The notes under the pieces are model-generated. The model did not search any database. It had not been told where the DNA came from and saw nothing but the letters and a program-made list of their open reading frames with translations. Shown here one piece after another: positions 34,775 through 44,951 of a stretch of 64,000 nucleotides of DNA. Both the position numbers and the translations under genes were made by a program. The DNA comes from Neobacillus mesonae (lineage in GTDB: Bacteria; Bacillota; Bacilli; Bacillales; Cytobacillaceae): contig NZ_KV440949.1 in the NCBI RefSeq assembly GCF_001636315.1, positions 1,466,703 through 1,530,702 of the forward strand, given 5' to 3'. Each line of letters begins with the position of its first letter. The first letter of the stretch is position 1.

Positions 34775-35881
34775 TTACTCTGTTGCTTTTTCCAAACTAA
34801 TCGTACCTGTTTTTGTTTCTGCATAGATCTTCAACATTTTATCAGGATGATTGACGGATTGGAAGCGAAGCAGCTTCTGAATCATCTCACTCTTCTCCTC
34901 CAGAATCTGCACACCAGTGAGCTTCAAATTAAAGCCGCCAAGATTCGTTTTCAGCTCACCATTGATCGGCAATGCTTCCGGCACAAATAGATCAACTGCG
35001 CCTGACGTTGTTTTCGCATGTATCCATTCACAACGATCGCCGCTGAGGTTATAATTGATATTTCCATTGAACGATTGGGCTTCCGTCTTTTTAAAATCAC
35101 CCTCCAGATTGATTGCACCATTGATAGTTTCTGCTTCGAGCTCATCGATTTGACTGGTCAGAATGCTAATTTTACCATTTGCTGTTTCAATTTCTCCCCT
35201 TTTTCCATGTACATGGTCCAGGGCGATTTGGCCATTCGCCGTTTTTACGCGGAGGTCGTCGACGTTCATCTCACTGCCGGAAATCGGTCCGTTGAACAGT
35301 CTCACTCTAATCCGCTCGTATTGTGCTTTCGGTACAAACACAACGGCTTCGACCTTCATCCATTTTTGCTGCGTATTAAATTTTAGCTTTTGACCCTCTA
35401 CTGTAAAAATAACATCACGTAAAAAGTTTTGTCGCGCTTGTTCCTGATTTTCCACACGGTACACCTTCGCCTGACATTCCACGCGCACATCCGGTTGGTC
35501 CCACGCGGCTAGTTTGACTGACCCGTTTGCAACATCAATATCAATATCCTTGAGATCAACATCCCCGTGATGAAAAATATGCGAAATATCCACGGATTGG
35601 CCAAAATTTAAATCGAAATCAAATTCCTTAATTTTTTTCAAAGCCGAATCGACAAATTCAAAAATCTTCTCCTTCGTTGATTGATACTTCGCTTGGAAAG
35701 GGTCTTCTTTCTTGGCCTCTTCAAATTGCACAACGGTTGAAAGTTCGTTAATCATTTGCTCTTTTTTCTGGTCGGCCGATTTTTGTGCATTTTCTAATTC
35801 CTCTAATAAGGTTAACGCTTGGTCCACCGTCAGTTTTCCATCTTCCACCAATTTTAAAATCCGTTTCCGTTCCTCTTTCAT
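34775..35881 (-). CDS. DUF4097 beta-helix protein (YvlB-like)
   Basis: A 368-residue protein. The N-terminus (MKEERKRILKLVEDGKLT, about 1-30) is a SHOCT/bactofilin-adjacent helical motif common in this family, then a coiled, charged segment to about 95. From about 110 a run of short beta strands with repeated V-x-x-A-N-G or T-x-N-G motifs (VANGSVKLAAW, VKTANGQIALD, IETANGKISIL, AETINGAINLE) forms the DUF4097 beta-helix. Function unknown; the membrane-stress context is inferred from neighbours. Start 35881 (ATG after GAGGTGGG), not the GTG at 35890. Confidence 0.88.
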   Translation of the reverse strand: MKEERKRILKLVEDGKLTVDQALTLLEELENAQKSADQKKEQMINELSTVVQFEEAKKEDPFQAKYQSTKEKIFEFVDSALKKIKEFDFDLNFGQSVDISHIFHHGDVDLKDIDIDVANGSVKLAAWDQPDVRVECQAKVYRVENQEQARQNFLRDVIFTVEGQKLKFNTQQKWMKVEAVVFVPKAQYERIRVRLFNGPISGSEMNVDDLRVKTANGQIALDHVHGKRGEIETANGKISILTSQIDELEAETINGAINLEGDFKKTEAQSFNGNINYNLSGDRCEWIHAKTTSGAVDLFVPEALPINGELKTNLGGFNLKLTGVQILEEKSEMIQKLLRFQSVNHPDKMLKIYAETKTGTISLEKATE

Positions 35882-35922
35882 TTTACCCACCTCAAACTAT
35901 AGTTATTTTTCCCCATTCCATC

Positions 35923-36237
35923 TTATTCTGTGATTAGTACCTTTACGCCTTTAATAATGTTATAAATCACAACTACAATCCAAACGAGCCCTGTGACGAT
36001 AGCCGCGATGATTGTAAAAATCGGAAGTTCATTTTGATAATTGACCATTTCATATACAACCGCAATGACGACAAAGATCGTTGGAATGATCGGAATCAAA
36101 TGCGATATCAACGACTTTTTCGCATGCTGCTTTGTTTCGGGATCGCTGCTAGCCAGCCAGACTATAAATGGAAAAATAAACCCCGCAAAAAATATACTAA
36201 AGTAACACAAACTTGACAGTACTTTTCTCGTTTCCAT
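35923..36237 (-). CDS. DUF4870 family small membrane protein (YvlA-like position)
   Basis: A 104-residue protein with three hydrophobic segments (about 6-29, 46-65, 72-97) and the typical DUF4870 feature of a short polar SSDPETKQHAKKSL loop after the first segment. No function known. It leads the group DUF4870-yvlB-yvlD, 41 bp upstream of yvlB. Confidence 0.85.
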   Translation of the reverse strand: METRKVLSSLCYFSIFFAGFIFPFIVWLASSDPETKQHAKKSLISHLIPIIPTIFVVIAVVYEMVNYQNELPIFTIIAAIVTGLVWIVVVIYNIIKGVKVLITE

Positions 36238-36356
36238 CTCGTCCCACCATCCTCTATCTATATGTACGATTTGTGAAGATGAAAGTTTCGTGTTTTTTTA
36301 CAACGACTGGAAAATTACATGCTTGTCCTATTTGTGAGGTGGGTGTTGATGGGGAT

Positions 36357-36530
36357 TTCGCGGACCTCTTAATTTATTTCGCGGATTTGTGCATTTATTT
36401 CGCGAACTTTCGCAATTATTTCGCCGGTTTCCGCATTTATTTCGCTGACTTTCGCATTTATTTCGCCGTTTTTCAAAAGTTTTCGCTGAACGCATTCGAT
36501 TTCGCGGGTTTTGCCGATAATTTCGCCAAA
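36357..36530. repeat. array E: 21-bp tandem repeat downstream of uvrA
   Basis: TTCG marks at 36357, 36378, 36399, 36420, 36441, 36462, 36482, 36501 and 36522: six exact 21-bp steps among nine units, others 19-21. The consensus TTTATTTCGCNGATTTTCGCA equals arrays B and D. The 36238-36591 gap contains only this array and the uvrA terminator. Confidence 0.93.
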
Positions 36531-36543
36531 TTCCATTTCAAAA

Positions 36544-36597
36544 GCATAAAAAAAGAGCTGAAACCAATATAATCAAGTTTCAGCTCTTTTTTTATGC
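36544..36597. terminator. bidirectional terminator after uvrA
   Basis: A near-perfect palindrome: AGAGCTGAAAC and GTTTCAGCTCT around an AT loop, flanked by A7 and T7. It overlaps the uvrA stop codon. Confidence 0.9.
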
Positions 36598-39465
36598 TTT
36601 GATCGCACTTTTGTCTTCGATTTGCTGTTTCATCCTTAAACGGTCGCGTTCAAGAATTGGCTTTAAATATTTTCCGGTGTACGAACCAGAAACTTCAGCG
36701 ACCTTTTCCGGCGTTCCGGTTGCGATAATGGTACCGCCTTTATCGCCGCCCTCTGGTCCGAGGTCAATCAGATAATCTGCAGCCTTAATGACATCAAGGT
36801 TGTGCTCGATGACTAGAACCGTGTCGCCATTTTCAACCAGCCGCTGCAACACAACTAGTAAACGGGAAATATCATCGACGTGAAGGCCTGTTGTCGGTTC
36901 ATCCAAAATATAGAACGATTTACCGTTTGAACGTTTGTGCAGTTCAGAAGCGAGCTTCACGCGCTGGGCTTCCCCGCCTGATAACGTTGTTGCCGGCTGC
37001 CCGAGCTTGATATAGCCAAGTCCGACATCATAGATTGTCTGCAGCTTACGACTAATTTTAGGAATGTTTTCGAAAAACTTTAACGCATCCTCAACTGTCA
37101 TTTCAAGAACATCAGATATATTTTTACCCTTATACTTTACTTCCAGCGTTTCGCGGTTATAACGTTTCCCGTGGCATACTTCACAAGGAACATAAACATC
37201 AGGCAAAAAGTGCATTTCAATTTTTATAATCCCGTCGCCGCGGCAGGCTTCACAACGGCCGCCTTTTACGTTAAAACTGAAGCGGCCTTTTTTGTATCCG
37301 CGGACCTTTGCTTCGTTTGTGGACGCGAATACATCACGGACATCGTCAAACATGCCGGTATAGGTTGCCGGATTGGAACGAGGTGTCCGACCAATTGGCG
37401 ATTGGTCAATATTAATGACCTTTTCCAGATGTTCAATCCCTTTAATGCTTTTATGCTGGCCTGGCTTGGTTTTAGCCTTATTTAGTTTTTGAGCCAGGGA
37501 CTTCAGCAGAATTTCATTAATGAGTGTACTTTTTCCAGAACCTGAAACACCCGTAACTGCAATAAACATTCCCAGCGGAATTTTGACATTGACATTTTTT
37601 AAATTATTCTCGGCAGCACCCTTTATTTCCACGTAACGGCCATCCGCTGTACGGCGTTCCAATGGCAGCGGGATAAACTTCTTCCCGGAAAGGTATTGGC
37701 CTGTCAGCGAGTTAGGGTCAGCCATTACTTCAGCAGGCGTCCCGGCAGACACTACTTCCCCGCCGTGAACTCCAGCACCTGGACCAATATCAATTAAATA
37801 ATCGGCAGCGAGCATCGTATCCTCGTCATGTTCAACGACTATCAATGTATTGCCAATATCGCGCATGTTTTGCAACGTGCCAATTAGGCGGTCATTATCC
37901 CGCTGATGGAGACCAATAGACGGCTCGTCTAAAATATATAAAACGCCGGTTAAACGGGAACCGATTTGGGTTGCTAGGCGAATCCTCTGTGCTTCACCGC
38001 CGGAAAGCGTCCCAGCTTTACGACTTAGGGTTAAATAATCGAGCCCAACGTTCACTAAGAAACCAAGCCGTTCATTTATTTCTCGTAAAATCAATCTGGC
38101 AATCTGGGTTTCTTTTTCAGACAGCACTAGGTTTGAAAAGAAGTCGCGTGCCTCTTCAATCGAAAGGTCGGTTACTTGAGCAATATGGCGGCCATTAATA
38201 AGAACGGCCAGCGTTTCCTTTTTCAAACGGTACCCTTTACATGCCGGGCAAGGCTGCTCCGCCATGTATTTCTCCATTTGTTCACGGATGAAGTCAGAGC
38301 TTGTTTCCTTATAACGGCGCTCGACATTGCGGATGACGCCTTCAAATTCGATATAGCCTTCACGGATTTGGCCGAAATCGTTCTCATAGCGGAAATAAAT
38401 TTTTTCACCCTTAGAACCGTAAAGAACTTTTTCTAGCAAATGCTCGGGAATGTCCTTTACAGGGATATCCATATCAATTCCGTAATGATTGCAAACCGCT
38501 TCCAACAGCTGCGGGTAATACTGCGAGCTTGTCGGCTCCCACGGGGCAATGGCATGCTGCTTAAGTGTTAAATCCTTATTTGGAATCACCAAATCGACGT
38601 CTACTTCAAGCTTGGAGCCAAGTCCGTCACATTCCGGACAGGCGCCAAACGGGCTGTTAAAGGAAAACATCCGCGGTTCTAGCTCCCCGATGGAAAAACC
38701 ACAGAGTGGACAAGCGTGATTTTCGCTAAACATCAGCTCCTCTTCCCCTATGACGTCCACAATGACCTTACCTTCGCCAAGACCGAGGGCGGTTTCTAGT
38801 GAGTCGGCAATCCTGGCAGCGATTCCTTCCTTGACAACAATTCGGTCGACGACGACTTCGATTGAATGTTTTTTATTTTTCTCAAGCTCAATGTCTTCAC
38901 TGAGGTCTAGCATTTCTCCATCTACACGTACGCGGACGAAGCCTTGCTTTTTAATATCTTCGAACACTTTGACATGCATGCCTTTTCTTCCCGAAACAAT
39001 CGGTGCAAGAATTTGCATCTTTGTCCGTTCCGGATATTCAAGAATCCGGTCCACCATTTGTTCAATCGTTTGCGAGGAGATTTCAATATGATGATTCGGG
39101 CAGGTCGGATGTCCCACCCTGGCAAATAAAAGCCGTAAATAATCATAGATTTCGGTCACTGTTCCAACAGTCGAGCGCGGGTTACGGCTTGTCGTTTTTT
39201 GATCGATGGAAATCGCCGGGGATAATCCCTCAATCGTATCAACATCCGGCTTATCCATTTGCCCGAGGAATTGCCGGGCATAGGCCGACAGCGATTCCAC
39301 GTATCGGCGCTGTCCCTCGGCATAAATCGTGTCAAACGCAAGCGAGGACTTTCCCGACCCGGAAAGTCCTGTTATCACAACAAGCTGATCTCTCGGAATG
39401 GTGACATCTATATTTTTTAAATTATGGGCTCTGGCGCCTTTGATAATTAATTTTTCCATCGCCAT
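36592..39465 (-). CDS. uvrA: excinuclease ABC subunit A
   Basis: A 957-residue damage-recognition ATPase of nucleotide excision repair. Two ABC modules: Walker [10 protein letters not shown] (about 31-39) and GVSGSGKST (about 640), signatures [12 protein letters not shown] and [12 protein letters not shown]. Zn-finger Cys pairs CPLCGF..CPECDGL and [16 protein letters not shown] are intact. It starts 7 nt after uvrB; the RBS GGAAGGATGA overlaps the uvrB stop. Confidence 0.98.
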   Translation of the reverse strand: MAMEKLIIKGARAHNLKNIDVTIPRDQLVVITGLSGSGKSSLAFDTIYAEGQRRYVESLSAYARQFLGQMDKPDVDTIEGLSPAISIDQKTTSRNPRSTVGTVTEIYDYLRLLFARVGHPTCPNHHIEISSQTIEQMVDRILEYPERTKMQILAPIVSGRKGMHVKVFEDIKKQGFVRVRVDGEMLDLSEDIELEKNKKHSIEVVVDRIVVKEGIAARIADSLETALGLGEGKVIVDVIGEEELMFSENHACPLCGFSIGELEPRMFSFNSPFGACPECDGLGSKLEVDVDLVIPNKDLTLKQHAIAPWEPTSSQYYPQLLEAVCNHYGIDMDIPVKDIPEHLLEKVLYGSKGEKIYFRYENDFGQIREGYIEFEGVIRNVERRYKETSSDFIREQMEKYMAEQPCPACKGYRLKKETLAVLINGRHIAQVTDLSIEEARDFFSNLVLSEKETQIARLILREINERLGFLVNVGLDYLTLSRKAGTLSGGEAQRIRLATQIGSRLTGVLYILDEPSIGLHQRDNDRLIGTLQNMRDIGNTLIVVEHDEDTMLAADYLIDIGPGAGVHGGEVVSAGTPAEVMADPNSLTGQYLSGKKFIPLPLERRTADGRYVEIKGAAENNLKNVNVKIPLGMFIAVTGVSGSGKSTLINEILLKSLAQKLNKAKTKPGQHKSIKGIEHLEKVINIDQSPIGRTPRSNPATYTGMFDDVRDVFASTNEAKVRGYKKGRFSFNVKGGRCEACRGDGIIKIEMHFLPDVYVPCEVCHGKRYNRETLEVKYKGKNISDVLEMTVEDALKFFENIPKISRKLQTIYDVGLGYIKLGQPATTLSGGEAQRVKLASELHKRSNGKSFYILDEPTTGLHVDDISRLLVVLQRLVENGDTVLVIEHNLDVIKAADYLIDLGPEGGDKGGTIIATGTPEKVAEVSGSYTGKYLKPILERDRLRMKQQIEDKSAIKA

Positions 39466-39472
39466 GTGCAGG

Positions 39473-41452
39473 TCATCCTTCCGCTTTCAATTCCAAAATT
39501 AAGTCACGAAGCTCGGCGGCGCGTTCAAAATCAAGCGCTTTGGCCGCGGCTTTCATTTCTTTTTCCATGTCGGTAATTAATTTGTCTCTTTCCTTCTTCG
39601 TCATCTTGCCAAACGCAGCAGTTGGTTTGTACTCCTCCTGCTCCTCCGCCGCATGGGTGGCGCGAATGACATCGCGAATACCCTTTTGAATCGTTTTCGG
39701 CGTAATGCCATGCTTCAAATTGTATTCCTCTTGAATGCTGCGGCGCCGCTTTGTTTCACTGATAGCTTTTTCCATCGAATCAGTCATACGGTCGGCGTAC
39801 ATGATGACGCTGCCATTAGAATTCCGGGCGGCACGGCCAATTGTTTGAATCAGCGAACGCTCGGAACGGAGGAAGCCTTCTTTATCGGCATCGAGAATCG
39901 CCACCAGTGATACTTCTGGAATATCCAGACCTTCCCGGAGCAGGTTGATTCCGACCAGAACATCGTACGTACCAAGGCGCAGCTCACGGATAATTTCAAT
40001 CCGCTCGAGCGTTTTTACCTCCGAATGCAAGTACTGAACTTTGATTCCGATTTCTTTTAAATAATCGGTCAGATCCTCAGACATTTTTTTCGTTAGCGTC
40101 GTGATGAGGACACGTTCGTTCCGCTTCACCCGGTCCTGAATTTCGCCGATGAGGTCATCAATTTGCCCTTCAATTGGACGCACATCGATGATAGGATCAA
40201 GCAAGCCGGTTGGACGAATAATTTGTTCAACCATCAATGGGGTGTGTTCTATCTCAAATGGACCCGGTGTTGCTGATACAAACACGATATTATGGATATG
40301 TTTTTCAAACTCATCAAACATCAGCGGGCGGTTGTCGAGAGCTGACGGCAGGCGGAAGCCATGATCGACCAGCACCTGTTTCCTCGCCTTGTCACCATTG
40401 AACATTCCCCTGATTTGCGGCAATGTAACATGGGATTCATCAATTACGATTAAAAAATCCTCAGGAAAATAATCCAATAAAGTATATGGTGTTGCCCCAG
40501 CCTGTCTTAAGGTGAGATGGCGCGAATAGTTTTCAATGCCCGAGCAGAAGCCCATTTCCCGCATCATTTCCAAATCGTAGCGGGTGCGCTGTTCAAGGCG
40601 CTGCGCTTCAAGCAATTTGTCTTCAGCCCTAAGGATTGCGAGTCGTTCCTCGAGTTCTTTTTCAATATTCTCAATCGCTATCCGCATCTTTTCTTCTCTG
40701 GTAACGAAGTGGGATGCCGGGAAAATAGCCACATGCTCGCGCTCACCCATAATTTCGCCGGTAAGGGCATCAACTTCACGAATCCGGTCAATTTCATCCC
40801 CGAAAAATTCTACACGAATGCAATGTTCGTCTCGGGATGCCGGGAAAATCTCGACCACGTCGCCGCGGACACGGAATGTTCCCCGTTTAAAATCGATATC
40901 ATTCCGTTCATATTGAATGTCAACGAGTCGGTGCAGCAGCTGATTGCGTTCAATCTCCATTCCCGTTCGGAGGGAAAGCACCATTTCGCGGTATTCTTCC
41001 GGATTACCGAGACCATAGATGCAGGAAACACTGGCAATGATGATGACATCGTTGCGTTCGAACAACGAGGATGTTGCCGAGTGACGCAGTTTATCAATCT
41101 CATCGTTAATGCTGGCGTCTTTTTCAATAAACGTGTCTGTCTGCGGTACATAGGCTTCCGGCTGATAATAATCATAATAACTGACGAAATACTCGACCGC
41201 ATTGTTCGGGAAAAATTCCTTAAACTCGCTGTATAGCTGGCCAGCCAGCGTTTTATTATGTGCAATGACTAAAGTGGGCTTATTTACCTCTTTAATCACG
41301 TTGGAAATTGTGAATGTTTTCCCCGTACCAGTTGCGCCAAGAAGTGTTTGATAGCGCTTGTTCTGGCGGATGCCTTCAACTAGCTCTTTAATGGCTCCCG
41401 GCTGGTCTCCTTGGGGTGAATATTTTGACACTAATTCAAATTGGTTCTCCAC
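39473..41452 (-). CDS. uvrB: excinuclease ABC subunit B
   Basis: A 659-residue DNA-loading helicase-like subunit. Walker [10 protein letters not shown], the beta-hairpin region [12 protein letters not shown], helicase motif DESH, and the C-terminal UVR coiled coil ([17 protein letters not shown]) are present. Start codon GTG at 41452 after GGGAGGAAC. A LexA box lies about 100 bp upstream, so the uvrBA pair should be SOS-induced. Confidence 0.98.
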   Translation of the reverse strand: MENQFELVSKYSPQGDQPGAIKELVEGIRQNKRYQTLLGATGTGKTFTISNVIKEVNKPTLVIAHNKTLAGQLYSEFKEFFPNNAVEYFVSYYDYYQPEAYVPQTDTFIEKDASINDEIDKLRHSATSSLFERNDVIIIASVSCIYGLGNPEEYREMVLSLRTGMEIERNQLLHRLVDIQYERNDIDFKRGTFRVRGDVVEIFPASRDEHCIRVEFFGDEIDRIREVDALTGEIMGEREHVAIFPASHFVTREEKMRIAIENIEKELEERLAILRAEDKLLEAQRLEQRTRYDLEMMREMGFCSGIENYSRHLTLRQAGATPYTLLDYFPEDFLIVIDESHVTLPQIRGMFNGDKARKQVLVDHGFRLPSALDNRPLMFDEFEKHIHNIVFVSATPGPFEIEHTPLMVEQIIRPTGLLDPIIDVRPIEGQIDDLIGEIQDRVKRNERVLITTLTKKMSEDLTDYLKEIGIKVQYLHSEVKTLERIEIIRELRLGTYDVLVGINLLREGLDIPEVSLVAILDADKEGFLRSERSLIQTIGRAARNSNGSVIMYADRMTDSMEKAISETKRRRSIQEEYNLKHGITPKTIQKGIRDVIRATHAAEEQEEYKPTAAFGKMTKKERDKLITDMEKEMKAAAKALDFERAAELRDLILELKAEG

Positions 41453-41549
41453 GAAAAGTTCCTCCCAAATTAAATTCCCGGTCTATCTACTTTGAAAAAT
41501 TCAATAATATCATTTTACCACATTCCCCCTAAAACAAACCAACAATATG

Positions 41550-41563
41550 CGAACTAATATTCG
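41550..41563 (-). promoter_or_regulatory. LexA (SOS) box of uvrBA
   Basis: Minus strand CGAATATTAGTTCG, one arm mismatch from the B. subtilis core CGAAC-N4-GTTCG. A TAAAAT hexamer near 41512-41518 is a possible -10, but I see no clear -35 at normal spacing. Confidence 0.72.
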
Positions 41564-41647
41564 ATTTTTTTATATTAAAGGCTTAGATGGCGATTAAAAC
41601 ACAACAGGCAATGATGCATAAGAAAAGTCCTCATCCCTCATCAACAA

Positions 41648-41680
41648 AAAAGCCTGCCTTAAAAAAGACAGACCTTGAAT
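41648..41680 (-). terminator. terminator of csbA
   Basis: On the minus strand AAGGTCTGTC, TTTTTTAA, GGCAGGCTT followed by TTTTTG; stem includes G-U pairs. Confidence 0.65.
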
Positions 41681-41683
41681 GAA

Positions 41684-41926
41684 TTATCCGTTTTTGGGTG
41701 TGCGGGGCTTCATTTTGGCGGCGAGCCAGAAGCCGGCCGTCAGTGATAGGGCATCGACAACAATTAAAATAAAGGAATTGGTGTACCCCTTATAAACTGA
41801 AGCCGCAATTAAAGCAACGGTTAGCACAAGACCAATTATCCGATTATAGGTAACGCGTGTGAACAATAACACGAGCAGGCCGGGCAAAATAAACCCTGAT
41901 AAATATCTAATGATTACGATTTCCAA
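41684..41926 (-). CDS. csbA: CsbA family small membrane protein
   Basis: About 80 residues with two or three hydrophobic segments; LFTRVTYNRIIGLVLTVALIAASVYKGY closely resembles B. subtilis CsbA, a general-stress protein of unknown role. The start is probably the TTG at 41926: the only RBS (GAGGTG) is inside the longer frame that begins at ATG 41941. In B. subtilis csbA is sigma-B dependent; here I see a sigma-A-like promoter instead and no GTTTAA/GGGTAT pair. Confidence 0.86.
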   Translation of the reverse strand: MEIVIIRYLSGFILPGLLVLLFTRVTYNRIIGLVLTVALIAASVYKGYTNSFILIVVDALSLTAGFWLAAKMKPRTPKNG

Positions 41927-41963
41927 ATGAGTGCACCTCATTTAATTAATTTCCTGTCCATTT

Positions 41964-41992
41964 ATTCTAGGAATTAATTCGAAAAATTGCAA
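41964..41992 (-). promoter_or_regulatory. candidate sigma-A promoter of csbA
   Basis: TTGCAA (41987-41992) and TAGAAT (41964-41969), 17 bp apart on the minus strand, in the gap after panF. Confidence 0.55.
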
Positions 41993-42004
41993 TTAAAATG
42001 CCAT

Positions 42005-43435
42005 TTATTTAACGGTTTTAACGCTCGCAGCATAGCTGACAACCACAAATCCAATCATTGAAATCAAAATCGGCATAACAACGGTGTGCATTCCGAAGGC
42101 ATTTGGATAAAAACGGTCCAATATTATATAAGAACACATTCCTAAAACCATTGAAGCAATCGCTCCATATTTATTGCCCCTTGCCCAGTACAAGCCGAAA
42201 ATAACCGGCCAAATAAACACCGACTCAAGACCGCCAAAGGAAAATAAATTTAGCCAAATGATTAAATCGGGCGGACTTAAAGAGAGAATAATCACAATCA
42301 AGCCGATGATGGCCGTTACACTAAAGCTGATTTTTTTCACATGGCTTTGGCCGGCATTTGGCTTAATGTAATTCAAATAAACATCTTTCACCAGCGCCGA
42401 GCTGACGAGAATTAATAAAGCGTTAACGGTCGACATGATCGCTGCCATTGGTGCGGCAAGAACAATTCCGGCAGCAAACGGCGGAAGTACCTTCATCGAT
42501 AATAACGGCATGACGGTATCACCAATTTTAACACCAGGCAGCACCGGTCGCGCAAAAACCCCAATTAAGTGCATGCCAAGCATGATAAAGCCGACGACAA
42601 TCGTCCCAATGATAATCGCGCTGTGCATCGCTTTGGAATTTTTATATGACATCGCCCGGACGGTGATTTGCGGAAGCCCAACAACTCCAATTCCCACTAA
42701 AATCCAAAAGGAAGAAACATAGGATGGTGTCAATGTTCGCTCTGCCCCAAATGGGCTGATTAAGTTCGGATTTTCAGCCGCTAAATCGGAAATGATTTTG
42801 GGAATGCCCCCGCCTGCTTTAATGGTAGCAATCAACAAAACCAGCGTACCGGCAAACATGACAACCCCCATAACCGCATCGGTCAAAGCAACTGCCCGGA
42901 ATCCGCCAATAATAACAAAGATTAAGACAGAAAAAGCAAAAATCAATAATGCCGTTTTGTAAGGTAAACCGGTTAGGCTCTCAACAAGCCGCGCCCCTCC
43001 AATCCACTGGGCGGTCATAGAGGAAAACAGGAAAATAATAATGCTGGCCGCTGATAACAAGACAACGGTCTTACTTTGATACCGCTCTTTCAAAAAGTCT
43101 ATTAACGTGATGGCCTTATATTGCCTCGCAACAATAGCAAACTTTTTCCCCAAGACCATTAGTGTAAAATAGCCGGTGGCTAGCTGGGCCATGGCCAAGA
43201 GAACCCAGCCAAGACCTTGAGTATAGGCTACGCCGGGACCGCCGATAAAGCTTGAGGCGCTTCCATATGTCGCGACCATTGTCATCGCGAGGATAAATCC
43301 GCCCATCTGCCGTTCGCCTAGAAAATATTCCTCCAAGAAGGAATTGGATTTAAGTACAAATTTATGCGACCAAAAGCCGACAGTAAAAATAATTAGTAAG
43401 AAAATTATTAATGGTGCAATAACGCCCCAATTCAT
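42005..43435 (-). CDS. panF: sodium/pantothenate symporter PanF
   Basis: A 476-residue solute:sodium symporter with about 13 membrane segments. The N-terminal ATYGSASSFIGGPGVAY region and IGGFRAVALTDAVMG are typical of the SSS family. Pantothenate is chosen over proline because the preceding gene is a YhdT homologue (yhdT-panF pair as in E. coli). Starts overlapping the yhdT stop by 4 nt. Confidence 0.86.
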   Translation of the reverse strand: MNWGVIAPLIIFLLIIFTVGFWSHKFVLKSNSFLEEYFLGERQMGGFILAMTMVATYGSASSFIGGPGVAYTQGLGWVLLAMAQLATGYFTLMVLGKKFAIVARQYKAITLIDFLKERYQSKTVVLLSAASIIIFLFSSMTAQWIGGARLVESLTGLPYKTALLIFAFSVLIFVIIGGFRAVALTDAVMGVVMFAGTLVLLIATIKAGGGIPKIISDLAAENPNLISPFGAERTLTPSYVSSFWILVGIGVVGLPQITVRAMSYKNSKAMHSAIIIGTIVVGFIMLGMHLIGVFARPVLPGVKIGDTVMPLLSMKVLPPFAAGIVLAAPMAAIMSTVNALLILVSSALVKDVYLNYIKPNAGQSHVKKISFSVTAIIGLIVIILSLSPPDLIIWLNLFSFGGLESVFIWPVIFGLYWARGNKYGAIASMVLGMCSYIILDRFYPNAFGMHTVVMPILISMIGFVVVSYAASVKTVK

Positions 43436-43716
43436 CTGCGTTCCCCCTCTTCTTCATCAAAGGGAACATCTTTAAATAGGAATTTTACTGTGATGCTCAC
43501 AAGGATCACCATCACAATAAATCCAGCAATACAGCTATAAAAGAACCAAGCCGGCAGCCCAAAAATGTATGTATATTCTTCCACCTTGTCCGAACCAAGC
43601 CCATAAGCAAACCCATACCACCAAAGAAAATTAATGATCACCAGAACAACGCCAATCAGCGCTTCCCGATGGGCAATCTTAAACCGCTTATCCTTGGGAT
43701 TAACTGGCTTCTTCAC
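43432..43716 (-). CDS. yhdT: YhdT family (DUF997) membrane protein
   Basis: A 94-residue protein with two hydrophobic segments and the family motif INFLWWYGFAYGLG. Always met beside panF; role unknown, perhaps an accessory of the symporter. RBS AAGGAGGA. Confidence 0.86.
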   Translation of the reverse strand: MKKPVNPKDKRFKIAHREALIGVVLVIINFLWWYGFAYGLGSDKVEEYTYIFGLPAWFFYSCIAGFIVMVILVSITVKFLFKDVPFDEEEGERR

Positions 43717-43795
43717 CAGGATTCCTCCTTATCAAATGCTGCTATAATGCGAAATGATTACCGCTATTGTTCCCGTATCTTTCAGAAACAAAGCA

Positions 43796-43844
43796 AAAAC
43801 CTTATTTTCACGGTATTTATCGTACCACATGAAAATAAGGTTTT
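43796..43844. terminator. bidirectional terminator upstream of yhdT
   Basis: Perfect 15-bp arms AAAACCTTATTTTCA (43796-43810) and its complement (43830-43844) around a 19-nt loop. It ends the CDF transporter transcript before yhdT. Confidence 0.9.
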
Positions 43845-43861
43845 GTACATTTTTCTATTAC

Positions 43862-43951
43862 AGTGTCCACCCCAGGCGTACAAATGTCCACGAGTGGTGT
43901 CAGGCACCAAATTAGTACTGCCGCATCGGCACTGCGGCAGCGACACCACCA
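43862..43951. repeat. intergenic nested-hairpin element
   Basis: Just behind the CDF stop: outer arms GTGGTGTC/GACACCAC and inner arms CTGCCGCA/TGCGGCAG, both perfect 8-mers, preceded by two GTCCAC copies. It contains GGTGTCAGGCACC (43896-43908), the same 13-mer as at the hisH start (25926-25938). It may be a copy of an interspersed intergenic repeat. Confidence 0.6.
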
Positions 43952-43955
43952 TTGT

Positions 43956-44879
43956 TTAGTTGCAGGTTCCATGCGGGCTGGGGCAGCCATTTGCTGCTTT
44001 TTCGACTTGGATGGTGCTGTGTTCGATATGGAATTCGTCATGTAATATTTTTTGTGATTGGGCAAGGATTTCATCATGAATTCCATTATTGGCGATGGTG
44101 ATGTGGCAGCTTAATACCGGGTATCCGGAAGTGATCGTCCAAATGTGCAAATCATGAACCTCCTGAACGAGCGGAACCTTCTGCAACGCCGCTTTTACGT
44201 CATTGGAGTTTATTTGCGTTGGTGCTCCTTCCATTAGAATATGGAAGGAATCCTTCATCACCCGCCAGCCGCTGATGAGAATTAATACGGCAACAATCAC
44301 ACTGGCAATTGGGTCAGCAATTCCCCAGCCAAAAAACATAATTAACAACGCCGCAATAATGGCCCCGACCGAGCCTAGCATATCGCCAATCACATGCAAA
44401 AAGGCGCTTCTGACGTTTAGGTTTTCGTCCTTATCACCGCTCATTAAAATCCAAGCGGCCACAATGTTGACCAATAATCCAATAACAGAAATAATCAACA
44501 TTCCCGTACTTTGCACTTCTGGCGGGGCAAAAAAGCGGTGAATGGCCTCGTAAAATATAAACAGGGAAATTACAATTAGCGTTAAGCCGTTTAGTGCTGC
44601 GGCAATAATTTCAAATCGTTTATAACCGTATGTTTTTTCCTGTGAAACTGCCTTTTCCCCTAGCTTAATGGCAAAGAAGCTTAAACCCAATGCCGCCGCG
44701 TCGCTCAACATGTGGCCTGCATCTGAAAGCAGTGCTAAGCTGTTAGTTAAAAATCCTCCGATTACCTCGACAACCATAAAGGCTGCAATTAATAGAAATG
44801 CACTGAACAACGCTTTTTTGTTGTTTGTATGTGAATGGCCATGTGAGTGTCCGTGTCCATGTCCATGATGGTGACCCAT
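43956..44879 (-). CDS. cation diffusion facilitator (CzcD/ZitB-like Zn/Cd exporter)
   Basis: A 307-residue CDF transporter exporting Zn2+ or Cd2+ in exchange for protons. The N-terminus is His-rich (MGHHHGHGHGHSHGHSH), six membrane segments follow, with metal-site residues SDAGHMLSDA (HxxxD) and FLHVIGDMLGS, then a cytosolic C-terminal domain (VQEVHDLHIW). The start at 44879 follows GGGGGGAT; the longer frame to 44951 is not needed. Downstream of CadC and the methyltransferase, consistent with metal resistance. Confidence 0.92.
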   Translation of the reverse strand: MGHHHGHGHGHSHGHSHTNNKKALFSAFLLIAAFMVVEVIGGFLTNSLALLSDAGHMLSDAAALGLSFFAIKLGEKAVSQEKTYGYKRFEIIAAALNGLTLIVISLFIFYEAIHRFFAPPEVQSTGMLIISVIGLLVNIVAAWILMSGDKDENLNVRSAFLHVIGDMLGSVGAIIAALLIMFFGWGIADPIASVIVAVLILISGWRVMKDSFHILMEGAPTQINSNDVKAALQKVPLVQEVHDLHIWTITSGYPVLSCHITIANNGIHDEILAQSQKILHDEFHIEHSTIQVEKAANGCPSPHGTCN

Positions 44880-44951
44880 AATTATCCCCCCTAGAACCGC
44901 AGCCCATGCGGCCCCCTGATTTCTCTCTTGCCTAAACCGAAAATGTTCCAA

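Noticed and set aside
42005-43435. Proline symporter PutP
   Set aside because: It belongs to the same large family, but the YhdT neighbour points to pantothenate.
43817-44086. Minus-strand 89-codon frame overlapping the CDF gene end
   Set aside because: It is an out-of-frame shadow of the CDF gene and the hairpin element.
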